A stretch of 64,000 bases of DNA from Lingula anatina. Its lineage: Eukaryota > Brachiopoda > Lingulata > Lingulida > Lingulidae. This document shows positions 12,462 to 23,979 of this stretch, one piece after another. The stretch lies in NCBI RefSeq assembly GCF_001039355.2, contig NW_019774914.1:1-64000 (forward strand). The letters run 5' to 3'. Below the pieces are notes generated by a model, which searched no databases, was not told the origin of the DNA, and saw only the letters and a list, made by a program, of their open reading frames with translations. Position 1 is the first letter of the stretch. Every line of letters begins with the position of its first letter. The position numbers and the translations under genes are program-made.

Positions 12462-13335
12462 AAACGGCAGTCTGATTGTAAATTTTGAGGCCTATTTCAA
12501 AACCCAGCTGGTTGCCAAGGAGGAAGTACTCGAAGCGTTCAAGACAGGGATGAATAAGAGCAATTACACGATAGACGCATCTTCCTTGAGCATGGAGAAG
12601 ATGAGGAGTCGCTCAACCACGGCGCAACCAACAACCACATCCACTACATTGACTTCACCTACCACGACGACTACCACACAAACTACAAGTACCACGCAAG
12701 CCACAACCACAACCTCCACAACAACCACGCCCTCTACAACCACGACTCCGACAACCACACCAACACCAACCACCACAACCACGCCTACTCCCTCGACGAC
12801 AACCAGATCGGGCGTTTTCACCTGCCCCTCTGAGACAGGGTTCTATGAACACCTGACGGACTGCACTAAGTACTATAGCTGTATTGGGTGGAGGATGCAC
12901 CTCCTTGAGTGCGCGAGTGGTCGCATGTGGAACCAGAAGGACCTTTTCTGCGTTGCCTACGATCCGGATTACTGCAACAACCGGAGCGCTTCTTTGACGT
13001 CCGCGCAGGGAAGCTCCGGATCGGCGATGCAAGATTACGATGGAGGACACCAGCGTTCGTTGCCCGTGTTGAGCATGAACGGGGTACCATCCACGCTGCC
13101 ACTCACCCCTTCACCAAGAACGCCATTAAGCGCTACGACTGAGGCTACGCAGATTTGTCAGTCCGATAAGGCTGAGTGGTTACCAGGTCCCGGCCCTAAC
13201 TGCACTACTTTCTACTACTGCCACGGGAAGGGCCAGAGACCCATAATGTACGATTGCCCGGAGAATACCATATGGAAGCAATCAGAAAGAGCATGTGTGT
13301 CGGGCGATGAATGCCCCCCGTCTGGTGTTGGCTAA
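12462..13335 (+). CDS. Terminal cassette C: SEA second half, short Thr stalk, two ChtBD2 domains
   Basis: The exon begins after ATTTACAG with the Gly-completing base and NGSLIVNFEAYF. The SEA half ends near 12600. The Thr/Pro stalk is only about 65 residues (12612-12810). ChtBD2-1 spans about 12817-12975 (FTC, DCTKYYSC, LEC, LFC, DYC). A linker of about 60 residues follows, and ChtBD2-2 spans about 13156-13312 (QIC, NCTTFYYC, YDC, RAC, EC). The stop is TAA 13333-13335. The first ChtBD2 is close to that of cassette A (both carry DCTK-Y-SC and GRMW), which points to cassette duplication. The open frame upstream of the acceptor includes an ATG at 12400, but the acceptor and the SEA match place the exon start at 12462. 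Confidence 0.84.
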
Positions 13336-15945
13336 CCTCTGGCCTGTATTGGTGCTACGTCGCGAGGTGCTTGTTTCACTTAAAAATAGCGAAAGGATGG
13401 TTGTCTTTTTATTTAGTAATTTATTTAAATGAAGGAACCCGATGGTTTTGGAGGATTTATTTCGAGTTGTAACCTTGAAACTAGTCATGCATTTGAAATT
13501 CAATTCATTTGCTGTTTTGGCAAAAGCAACGCAGAATTAAATTTGATTGTTCCTTAGTTGCAACCTACATTTGAACCCGATCAAAAGCTGAATGAAATTT
13601 TTCTCTTTTAATGTATTATTTATTTATCCATTTTGGTCAAATTCAGCATTCTAGTCAAGTAGTATCTTTTACAGTGCCAAAGGATAAGCCAATACCAAAG
13701 AGTTTTTAAAAACATGACGTCGCATAAGGTTATGACGTCACAGCAAGATAACCCACCGACACGTGATCAATTATTTTTCATTCTCATATTTTGAGGATAT
13801 ACAAATGCACCAGTTACTCATGTGCTTTTTTGCATTGAGGAGTCTTCAGTCTGAAAATGAAAACCATTTACAATTTTTAGAAAAAAAAACACTAATAATT
13901 TTTCAGAAATGGGTGTTCACATGGATACATCAGCTTTTAAGTATTTATACAAAAGTAACGAGATTAACCTTATTCATCTTATACTCTTTTAATATTTGGG
14001 TAATTCGAAATGTAGTTTCTTATCAACAGACCAATATTGGTATTTGTTTTAATAGCGATATCATTTAACGCACACGAGTTAAGCGGCGACAGCCGCCTTT
14101 TATATATTTATGAAGTCCCGCCTGAGATAAGCCGCATTTGACGCCTGGAACGATTCCAATATACATGTATATTAGGTGTCAGGAAATCTCAATACATAAT
14201 TACGACGAAGTTCATTTTAATGTGACTGGAACTAGTGAATATCATAGGTGGTCTTATGTTATAATTCAGTTTTATGTCTTGCTCTCTGCTGGCAGTGAAA
14301 ATTGATTGGCTGATTATTTTATCATAATTATTTTGACTTGAGTCACTCATGTACTGTACTCTGTAACCGTATCTGGCAGATTTTAACTGTTTGCTGCTGT
14401 CTGATGGCACTAAAGCAGGCAGTTCACTTAAAATTATAGTGTTTTTTTTTTCTGCCCTACCAGTCTTTGAAACTTTTATATCGTGCATTACAGGGCAGAG
14501 GGAAACGGCTGAATACTATCACCAGAATGTGATATTGTAGCACAGTTTCCATTATTTTTCGGCAGTTTTTATTTTATTTATATTCAGGGTAATGCGTTAT
14601 GATATGCCCCTAGCATTTTCTTGTGACTTTTACGAGTGCGTTTTAACTTTTTTTTGCATGCTATTGATCAACAATGTATTTGTACATACAAGTATGTAAA
14701 GCCGAAAAACAGAAGTTAGAAAGATCAAGGACTTGGATGCAATGTGGAATAACTTGACTACGTTTGTTCCTTAGACTGCATTCCCACAGATTTAGATCGA
14801 TCCATCTGGATCGACCTAACTCCCTGGGGGTTCACGCTAAATTGCTGTCATCCGAGCACGCACGACAGTTAATTACCCCCTTGCAGCTTTTAGTAGGCGG
14901 GACAGCCATTTAAGCCGGCTAATACTACAGCAATCTAGTGAGACTCCCCACGGGGATAGATCGATCTAAAATCTGTGGGAATGCAGTCTTAGAATCTCCT
15001 TGCACACGAGAAGTGTGATTAACAAGGTACAATATTTATATCTAACCTCACTTATATACTTTTCATATCCTCTTTGCATAGCGAGGAACACTCAAACTGC
15101 CAAAAGTGCTCAAAACTTGCAAATGCACGACAATTTGTTCTTACCAGTAAGTCAAAGAGCTTGTCTATATACTTCTCGCCATTTTATGGAAACATTAAAC
15201 TGCTGAATCTCTCTCATAACGTGCGTGAAAGTTATAGGAAGAGCACTTTATTGTTATATTGCGAAAAGAATGTATTTTAACATGGATACGAGTACAATGC
15301 AATTACACCCCGTGAGAAGTACCGGGACACGAGCGTTAAGGTGCTTTTTTAAACATTTTCAAAAAAGCAAACTGTGTTTGTAGTGATTGTGTACCGGTTT
15401 TTTATTGGCTATGGACATAAAAGGTCAAATAAGCGTGTCACATACGCCTAGTCAGATGTGCCAATTAATTCTCGCAAAAATCAAGGGTTACGTCAATATT
15501 GTTTCTGTATTATTAGTAAAAGTAGGTCACATAAGTAGGTCGTAGTAACCCGTATGTTTATATTTGCAATGGAGGTGTACGTGCATGTAAATGGTTTTTG
15601 AAACCAGCATGAAATGTATACAAGGGTATACGATGATGATTGTGGGTATTTTACAGTGGCCCACCGTTTAACTGTACATATGGCTTTTCTTACAAAGAAT
15701 TGGCATTCTTATTGGTGCTGAGATTTCAACAGTAGGTGCAAAAGACATCTACCCGTCTGTATACTGTGGTAATTAAAGTTAACTTTGTATAATCTAAACA
15801 TTTGCGTGTGTTTATTTATTTATTTACATTAGTCAAGAGTGAGAAAGAAAGAGAGATAAATGAAGAGAATCATTACGTACAACATGATATTATAAACATT
15901 AAAACATGATTAGTTCAAAGAAGCGGCAATATTGAATTATTTTTT
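13336..15945. other. Intergenic region with one MITE
   Basis: No gene is supported. It contains a pair of TGACGTCA-like (CRE-like) octamers at 13715 and 13733 and a TTA-flanked MITE at 14774-14988. The rest is AT-rich and unassigned. Confidence 0.5.
14774..14988. mobile_element. MITE with GACTGCATTCCC terminal inverted repeats (Harbinger-like, TTA duplication)
   Basis: The left end GACTGCATTCCCACAGATTT is mirrored at the right end (AAATCTGTGGGAATGCAGTC). TTA is duplicated at 14771-14773 and 14989-14991. A 3-bp TWA target duplication is typical of PIF/Harbinger elements. It has no coding capacity. A related, inverted and shortened copy lies at 25479-25643. Confidence 0.85.
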
Positions 15946-16126
15946 AGTTATTTTACGTGTGCATATGGTTGTCCGTTTGAATTTGAATTTAATTTAATTT
16001 TAATTGAAAAAAAAAAAACAAAACAATAAGGCCTACACGTTGTGGGGTCCATTAAAATCCAATTTTGATAGAACACAGTAGATAGCATTTTGACAGTGTC
16101 AACCGTTATCCGACATTTAATGACTT
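15946..16126. repeat. First occurrence of the GPCR-unit leader sequence, at a contig end
   Basis: The segment starting TTAGTTATTTTACGTGTGC and including the (A)n-CAAAACAATAAGGCC stretch recurs right after the gaps at 16127 and 19296. It ends at gap 16127. In its indels it matches the copy after 19296 better than the copy after 16127. Confidence 0.8.
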
Positions 16127-16127
16127 N
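16127..16127. other. Assembly gap (single n)
   Basis: Marks a contig join. The sequence on both sides is the same repeat leader. Confidence 0.9.
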
Positions 16128-18463
16128 TTTTTGAGTTATTTTACGTGTGCATATGGTTGTCCGTTTGAATTTGAATTTAATTTAATTTTAATTGAAAAAA
16201 AAAAAAACAATAAGACCTACACGTCCTTTGTGGGGTCCATTAAAATCCAATTTTGATAGAACACAGTAGATAGCATTTTGACAGTGTCAACCGTTATCCG
16301 ACATTTAATGACTTCGTTTCCTTACACTCTCAAAAGTATAGAGGCAACCTGTACCTCATTACATTTATCCTGTTTTCAAGCAGTTAAACCCTGTCCAGTT
16401 CTAAACGTTTAGACCAAATTATTGTTTGAAATTGGTTCGTGAAATCGTTGCTCGTTTTACATCCCATAGCTCACCGCACTAGAACGCTCTCCCCGCTACG
16501 CTGGCTAAGTCTTCAGTAACTGTCTCTAAATGTCCATCGAGATAGTGCAGAAAGCTGCAGAAATGACTTTTAGCTTACGCCCAGGGCAATCCTTGAATGT
16601 GATTCACCGCATATTTATGGATTTACGTACAGTACCGCCTTCATTTTGTCAAATGATCTACATTTTAGTTTAAAAATTGTCTAAGAACTGGGCAGCAGGC
16701 GACGTAATGTTTCATGAAATTATTGATTTCCGAAAGGTCATCTGCTCATAATAAACGATTAAAAATGTTGTAGTTAGTCATTATAAACGAAGAAACGCGT
16801 GATGTGGTTTGCCAGCGTTTATGACGAGGGAAAGCAAAATCCATACATCAAACAAACAGAATTAATTTCCAAATAATTTATGGGCGGCGGCGGTTCATTT
16901 TTTCAACATTTCGTAGTGCAGTGCGCACCATTTCGTTCAATATTACTCCCACCGGCACGTGTGCAATGGTTAACCAAAGATCGTTTAGAAATGTGTTGGA
17001 ATCAACATTGAACAACTGCATTTTCTTAGTATTGCTTTTGCGGTAAAAGTGCAGACGATAAGTTTCCCCAGAAAGAAATCATGGATTGTTTAATCTCAAC
17101 TCTGTTAATTAGTGCAATATGCTCGCCTCATTTCCATTTTCCGTTGGATTTAATTTCGATGGTTTGGAGTATTTGTAAGAAGAGCTCAAGCAACAAGACT
17201 GTCTGCTACAATCAAAAGGGTGTGTGACTGTGTTGAAAGAAGTGCTCGAGCACAAACATACGGGGCGATAGTTATACAGACATCTCGAATCAAAGAACCA
17301 TGATGCAGAAACGGTGATCTTGACAAGATACACTACACAGAATTAATGGTTATATTATGTAAAAGAACGCAGCTTCGTATTGAGGCGTCTAGCGAAAGAC
17401 GAAAATAAGACGCACATCAGAGAAAGCTGGATTACACGGTTCGGAAAAACATTTGGTTTAAAGACGGCATTTGGTGAAACGGTGCGTTTCGTGGAATTTG
17501 AATATCTGGATTGACTTTTGGTAAGGCAGCTAAGACCCAGATTTCCCAATACTAGGATTAAGATAAGTATGATGAATTTTAAAGAAATCCTCGACAAGTT
17601 CAATAAAATGTCAAAACCGGGTCTTGCGCTGTAAAACCGTAGAAGCTGATTTTCACTGACGGACATCGTGAACATTTACTTTTAATAGATGTTATACTTC
17701 CACTGAGGTGGATATGGATGCCGTGTTTATAAAAAGGACAAGACTCGAAGGTTCAACTACTGATATTTAAACTGCTATCGTAACATTTAGCTTGGTATAA
17801 ACAGACCGATTTAGACAACTTCGGCGGTACAGCGTAATGCACATGGTTATATAAGCGGTTTCGTCTTTTGGAATAACCGTTCAGGCTTTATACGATCCCC
17901 GAAGGTCGAAGATGATGCATTGAAGGAACTTTTGGGGTGACAGCTTTCGGTCACTGCCACCCTCTTGGGGGAAACAGTACGGCGTGTGTATGGTATTGAT
18001 ATTAACTGAGTTAATGACGCACGAACTTTTTTTTTTCTTTTGTAATCGCTGGATTGCGTTTAAATCAAGAGGCAACAGAGTGGGCTAGTGTACAGTAGAA
18101 ATATCGAAGTTGGAATATTCTGGGGATTTTTACTATACAAGAGAGACTTGAGGTAAGGTTAAAACGCAGAAGTGAATTGGAGCCATTTAATCTGATAAAC
18201 CGAACGTCTGGGGTGACCATTTCTTCATAAAAGTGAAATATCACCAAGGGTAAGACCGTAATCCTAGGTCTGAATATTGCGATATTCAAAATTGAAATTA
18301 AACAGTTACGCGTACAGATTCCTGCTGACAACTCCGAAAACTGCGAAATCACTTACTCGACGGCAAAGTGAGGTTTACAATACACCAAACGCCATATTTG
18401 AATCACTTAAGATAATAAAAACAGCAAATTCAACGACATTCACTTATTTGTGATTTTAGATCT

Positions 18464-18472
18464 ATGGAATAA
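18464..18472 (+). promoter_or_regulatory. Minimal upstream ORF (ATG GAA TAA) overlapping the GPCR start
   Basis: The sequence ATGGAATAATG places a two-codon uORF whose stop TAA shares its last base with the receptor ATG at 18472. It is preserved at 21634-21642 before the other copy. A TGATTTTAG just upstream resembles a splice acceptor, so a 5' UTR exon may join here. Confidence 0.5.
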
Positions 18473-19295
18473 TGACAACGTGGGAATATCCTCAGGTATT
18501 TTTCATCATTTGGATTTTACTATGCGCGGTGGGGTTTATTGGCAACGTCCTTGTGATAACCGTAGTCTGTTGCAGCAAGCCCATGAAAGGTACCACCAAC
18601 ATTCTCATCGGCAACCTCGCCGTAGCTGACCTGTGCTTCATCACAGTGGGTGGGATCGGATACGTGCTTCACCTGAACTTTCTGACGTCATCTCAGGAAT
18701 ATTACATCATCAGCGTCACGGAGAACGCCAGCGTTTACACCCTGGTTTTCATAGCGTTGGAGAAGTACCTCAGTTTAGTGCTGGTGTTCCGATCTCGTGT
18801 ATGGGAGACCAAAATTAACACCGTCATATCGGTGGTTGTTCTATGGGGTGTGGTGCTTTTGATTAACACCCCCGTTCTCATAACGGAGACCGTTAAAGGA
18901 ACAGAGTCCCACAATCTTACGAATTCGTCAAATTATGGGTTATCAATGGAGAATTCCACGTGGACTATCTCCCACGTCCCAGGGACAGAAGAAGTCATCT
19001 ACAGAGCAGCGAGAGGGTATTATACCGTCTTTTTCGCCATCGGCTACGCGCTGCCGTTGCTTGCAATGACAGTCATGTATGCAATGGTGATTCGTAAGTT
19101 ATACCACACTCATGTTGTATTATCAGAAAGCCACAAGTCACCACACGTGGATATGCACGTGCATGAGGCAAGGCGTAGACTCACGTGCGTGGCTGTAACT
19201 GTGACCGTCGTATTCGCACTGTGCTGGCTACCAACGTACACAAAAACGTTCATATTTTACTTCAGTTCGGAACAACCAAGCGGATTTGAGACCCT
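18472..19295 (+). pseudogene. Rhodopsin-class GPCR, copy 1, truncated at an assembly gap
   Basis: The intronless frame encodes TM1 to TM6 and breaks at gap 19296, before TM7. Over the shared part the protein is identical to the complete copy at 21642. Nucleotide differences are all silent, as far as I can compare by eye. The residues read after the gap belong to the leader repeat and are not receptor sequence. I classify it as broken in this assembly. It is more likely a second allele than a biological pseudogene. Confidence 0.85.
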
Positions 19296-19296
19296 N
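19296..19296. other. Assembly gap (single n)
   Basis: Breaks the first receptor copy before TM7. The next contig restarts at the repeat leader. Confidence 0.9.
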
Positions 19297-22200
19297 TTTT
19301 TTAGTTATTTTACGTGTGCATATGGTTGTCCGTTTGAATTTTAATTTAATTTAATTTTAATTGAAAAAAAAAAAACAAAACAATAAGGCCTACACGTTGT
19401 GGGGTCCATTAAAATCCAATTTTGATAGAACACAGTAGATAGCATTTTGACAGTGTCAACCGTTATCCGACATTTAATGACTTCGTTTCCTTACACTCTC
19501 AAAAGTATAGAGGCAACCTGTACCTCATTACATTTATCCTGATTTCAAGCAGTTAAACCCTGTCCAGTTCTAAACGTTTAGACGAAATTATTGTTTGAAA
19601 TTGGTTCGTTAAATCGTTGCTCGTTTTACATCCCCATAGCTCACCGCACTAGAACGCCCTCCTTGCTACGCTGGCTAACTCTTCAGTAGCTGTCTCTAAA
19701 TGTCCATCGAGATAGTGCAGAAAGCTGCAGAAATGAATTTTAGCTTACGCCCAGGGCAATCCTTGAATGTGATTCACCGCATATTTATGGATTTACTTAC
19801 AGTACCGCCTTCATTTTGTCAAATGATCTACATTTTAGTTTAAAAATTGTCTAAGAACTGGGCAGCAGGCGACGTAATGTTTCATGAAATTATTGTTTTC
19901 CGAAAGGTCATGTGCTCATAATAAACTATTAAAATGTTGTAGTTAGTCATTATAAATCAAGAGCTGCGTGATGTGGTTTCCCAGTGTTTATGACGAGAGA
20001 AAGCAAAATCCATACATCAAACAAACAGAATTAATTTCCAAATAATTTATGGGCGGCGGCGGTTCATTTTTTCAACATTTCGTAGTGCAATACGCACCAT
20101 TTCGTTCAATATTGCTCCCACCGGCACGTGTGCAATGGTTAACCAAAGATCGTTTAGAAATGTGTTGGAATCAACATTGGACAACTGCATTTTCTTAGTA
20201 TTGCTTTTGCGGTAAAAGTGCAGACGATACGTTTCCCCAGAAAGAAATCATGGATTGTTTAATCTCAACTCTGTTAATTAGTGCAATATGCCCGCCTCAT
20301 TTCCATTTTCCGTTGGATTTAATTTCGATGGTTTGGAGCATTTGTAAGAAGAGCTCAAGCAACAAGACTGTCTGCTACAATAAAGAGGGTGTGTGACTGT
20401 GTTGAAAAAAGTGCTCGAGCACAAACATACGGGGCGATAGTTATACAGACATCTCGAATCAAAGAACCATGATGCAGAAACGGTGATCTTGACAAGATAC
20501 ACTACACAGAATTAATGGTTATATTATGTAAAAGAAAACAGCTTCGTATTGAGGCATCTAGCGAAAGATGAAAATAAGACGTAAATCAGAGAGAGCTGGA
20601 TTACACGGTTCGGAAAAACATTTGGTTTAAAGACGGCATTTGGTGAAACGGTGCGTTTCGTGGAATTTGAATATCTGGATTGACTTTTGGTAAGGCAGCT
20701 AAGACCCAGGTTTCCCAATACTAGGATTAAGATGAGTATTCTGAAGTTTAAAGGAAGCTTTAACAAGGTCAATAAAATGTCAAAACCGGGTCTTGCGCTG
20801 TAGAACCGTAGAAGTCAATTTTCACTGACGGACATCGTGAATATTTAATTTTAATAGATGTTATACTGCTGAGTTGGATTCTGCACATATGGATGCTGTA
20901 TTTATAGAAATGACAAGACTCGAAGACTGATATTTAAACTACTATCTTAACATTTAGCTTGGGATAAACAGACCGATTTAGACAACTTCGGCGGTATGGC
21001 GTAATGCACATGGTTATATAAGCGGTTTCGTCGTTTGGAATCATCGTTCAGGGTTTATACGATCCCAGTAGGTCGAAGATGATGCATTGAAGGTACTTTT
21101 GGGGTGACAGCTTTCGGTCACTGCCACCCTCTTGGGGGAAACAGTAAGGCGTGTGTATGGTATTGATATTAACTGAGTTAATGACGCACGGACTATTTTT
21201 TTTTATTTTTCTTTTGTAATCGCTGGATTGCGTTTAAATCAAGAGGCAACAGAGTGGGCTAGTGTACAGTAGAAATATCGAAGTTAGAATATTCTGGGGA
21301 TTTTTTTACTATACAAGAGAGACTTGAGGTAAGGTTAAAAAGCAGAAGTGAATTGGAGCCATTTAATCTGATAGACCGAACGTCTGGGGTGACCATTTCT
21401 TCAGAAAAGTGAAATATTACCTAGGGTAAGACCGTTATCCTGAATATTGTGATTTTCAAAATTGAAATTAAACAGTTACGCGTACAGATTCCTGCTGACA
21501 ACTTCGAAAACTGCGAGATCACTTACTCGACGCCAGTGTGAGGTTTACAATACTACAAACGCCATATTTGAATCACTTAAGATAATAAAAACAGCAAATT
21601 CAACGACATTCACTTATTTGTGATTTTAGATCTATGGAATAATGACAACGTGGGAATATCCTCAGGTATTTTTCATCATCTGGATTTTACTGTGTGCTGT
21701 GGGGTTTATTGGCAACGTTCTCGTGATAACTGTTGTCTGTTGCAGCAAGCCCATGAAAGGTACCACCAACATTCTCATTGGCAACCTGGCCGTCGCTGAC
21801 CTGTGCTTCATCACAGTGGGTGGGATCGGTTACGTGCTTCACCTGAACTTTCTGACGTCATCTCAGGAATATTACATCATCAGCGTCACGGAGAACGCTA
21901 GCGTTTACACCCTGGTTTTCATAGCGTTGGAGAAGTACCTCAGTTTAGTGCTGGTGTTCCGATCTCGTGTATGGGAGACCAAAATTAACACCGTCATCTC
22001 GGTGGTTGTTCTATGGGGTGTGGTGCTCTTGATTAACACCCCCGTACTGATAACGGAGACCGTCAAAGGCACAGAGTCCCACAATCTTACAAATTCGTCA
22101 AATTATGGGTTATCAATGGAGAATTCCACGTGGACTATCTCCCACGTCCCAGGGACAGAAGAAGTCATCTACAGAGCAGCGAGAGGGTATTATACTGTGT

Positions 22201-22463
22201 TTTTCGCCATCGGCTACGCGCTGCCGTTGCTTGCAATGACTGTCATGTATGCAATGGTGATTCGTAAGTTATACCACACTCATGTTGTATTATCAGAAAG
22301 CCACAAGTCACCACACGTGGATATGCACGTGCATGAGGCAAGGCGTAGACTCACGTGCGTGGCTGTAACTGTGACCGTCGTATTCGCACTGTGCTGGCTA
22401 CCAACGTACACAAAAACGTTCATATTTTACTTCAGTTCGGAACAACCAAGCGGATTTGAGGAC
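19297..22463. repeat. About 3.17-kb unit, copy 2 (contains the upstream part of the complete GPCR)
   Basis: This is collinear with 16128-19295 from the first bases after the gap through the receptor coding region. The sequence beyond 22463 (last TM segment and 3' flank) exists only here. Confidence 0.85.
21634..21642 (+). promoter_or_regulatory. Minimal uORF before complete GPCR copy
   Basis: The same ATGGAATAATG arrangement as at 18464. The stop of the two-codon uORF overlaps the receptor start codon, which could allow termination-reinitiation. Confidence 0.5.
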
Positions 22464-22595
22464 CTGTGTATTGTGGCGGATTTTCTATTGTTAATTAATA
22501 GTTCAGGAAACCCCATATTGTACGCTTTCATCTATGTGGATTTTAGACGCGGTGTTATTGAAACATTTAGAAAAATAAGAAGATTATGCTGCTAA
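21642..22595 (+). CDS. Orphan class A (rhodopsin-like) G-protein-coupled receptor
   Basis: A 317-residue, single-exon, seven-helix receptor. Landmarks are GN in TM1 (about residue 23), NLAVAD in TM2, a TM3 end reading EKY where DRY is usual, W in TM4, P in TM5, CWLP in TM6 and NPILY in TM7, followed by a basic helix-8 region and a terminal CC that could be palmitoylated. ECL2 carries N-glycosylation sequons (NLT, NSS, NST). The usual disulfide cysteines at the top of TM3 and in ECL2 appear absent. The N terminus is only about eight residues. The general pattern suggests a peptide- or small-ligand-sensing receptor at the plasma membrane, but I cannot name the ligand or subfamily. The start at 21642 is favoured by its position and conservation between copies. 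An intronless gene in an intron-rich genome may derive from a retrocopy or a family of intronless receptors. Confidence 0.88.
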   Translation: MTTWEYPQVFFIIWILLCAVGFIGNVLVITVVCCSKPMKGTTNILIGNLAVADLCFITVGGIGYVLHLNFLTSSQEYYIISVTENASVYTLVFIALEKYLSLVLVFRSRVWETKINTVISVVVLWGVVLLINTPVLITETVKGTESHNLTNSSNYGLSMENSTWTISHVPGTEEVIYRAARGYYTVFFAIGYALPLLAMTVMYAMVIRKLYHTHVVLSESHKSPHVDMHVHEARRRLTCVAVTVTVVFALCWLPTYTKTFIFYFSSEQPSGFEDLCIVADFLLLINSSGNPILYAFIYVDFRRGVIETFRKIRRLCC

Positions 22596-23978
22596 ACTCA
22601 TGTAGCTGAAAACTGAAGGTTTCCCAAGTGACAGCATAAGTTGATTGGAGAATGTGAAAAAGTTAATAGTATTATATATCAAAATTTAAATCAAAAGAAT
22701 AAAATGTAACTAAGAATTCCTTTTACAAAACTTTTATACACGTTTTATTTTGAATATTTATGTTCATAACACAGTGAACTGGGGTCTATCGAAACTACAT
22801 GTACTTAAGCGAATTTCAGCAGCTCTCCAGTGATAATTGTCAAATCGTTGATCTTATTTGCGTTTTTCATGAAACCATTCCAATGAATGTGAGTACACAT
22901 TTTGTGAGTGAAATCTAGCGATAGGTAAACTCTGATGAGCCCAACGCATTCTATAATCCCCGATTTCATTAGCAACGGTAATAATGAGAATTTTACTAGA
23001 GAGATAGATGCTCTGTTAAAAGATCGAAATCAAACAACGCATCTTACTGGGAGAGTAGACATTTTGTTAAGCAGTGTTTCACTGTCCAGGGTAAATACTC
23101 CAATGCCTCCCCCCCTCCCAAGAAAAAAGAAAAATAGAAAAACATGTAATAAATAAATAAATAAAATTGAACAGCTAAATAGATAAACAGATAAGTGTGG
23201 GATGATGAATTAATAGATACATACATTGGATAAATAATTCTAGGTAACTAAAAGAGGGGCGTGTACCGCGTGTTTGTTAATTAACTTAACATTTTTTTAT
23301 CAAGGTCACGAGCATTTTGTGAATTCGTTGCTTTCCTAGAAGCAATTTGTTTGCGACGACTCTCATCTAAATCATTCAATGGTCAGTCAATTTCACCATT
23401 CCCACTGTGTATCTCATTTATGCCCCATGAAGTCATTTACATGGACACATAACCATTCAATCGGTAATTGGATTCGTTCCCATTAGACTCAGGTGGAACG
23501 ATCTTTCATCGACCGAAATGCCGTCGCCAATTTTCATCAATTAAAAAAGACGAGCGAAAGCGTATTGGAAAACGAAAGGCAATGCCTTGGACTTATTTGA
23601 AGGAAATCAAAAGGTTTACAGGCGTCCTGCTGTGCAGACACGGGCTTGATTGCAATAAAATTGATCACCGTTAACCGAAATGTGTATGAACGTGCCCGTC
23701 GGTGTTCAATGGGCATTCTGCGCCTGGAATGGAATCGATAAATTGGTGCAGATATTAAAATGATATGTCTTTCGGCCAATTTAAGGTGTAAGGGAAATAA
23801 AACGGAGGTTAATAGCCTCGATAATGTCAACCTGCCCCCTAGAGAGTAAATGAATACTACACGGCTTTTGATGGAATTTCTGCACAAAATGAAATGCACT
23901 GATGAATGGAGGCGATTAAGGACAGGTTCAGAAAGGATTTCATTATATTGATGATAGTAATAAAGATAGGCCTACTGC

Positions 23979-23979
<1 letters not shown>

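Larger units (their letters stand above)
16128..19295. repeat. About 3.17-kb unit, copy 1 (GPCR-bearing; probably the alternate haplotype)
   Basis: The whole block between gaps 16127 and 19296 is repeated at 19297-22463 with a few percent substitutions and small indels. It breaks off inside the receptor gene at gap 19296. See the matching entries and finding. Confidence 0.85.

Noticed and set aside
13902-13950. TTTTTCAGAAATGGG resembling a fourth SEA cassette acceptor
   Set aside because: After N-G the next residues do not fit SEA, a stop follows soon, and no stalk or ChtBD2 follows.
17109-17675. Minus-strand ORFs upstream of GPCR copy 1, also present at 20278-20772
   Set aside because: They recur only because the unit is duplicated. 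Frames differ between copies (indels) and no domain is seen, so they are not conserved as protein.
18472-22595. Two true tandem GPCR genes
   Set aside because: Gap positions and haplotype-like overlaps make an assembly artefact more likely; kept as a finding with a test.
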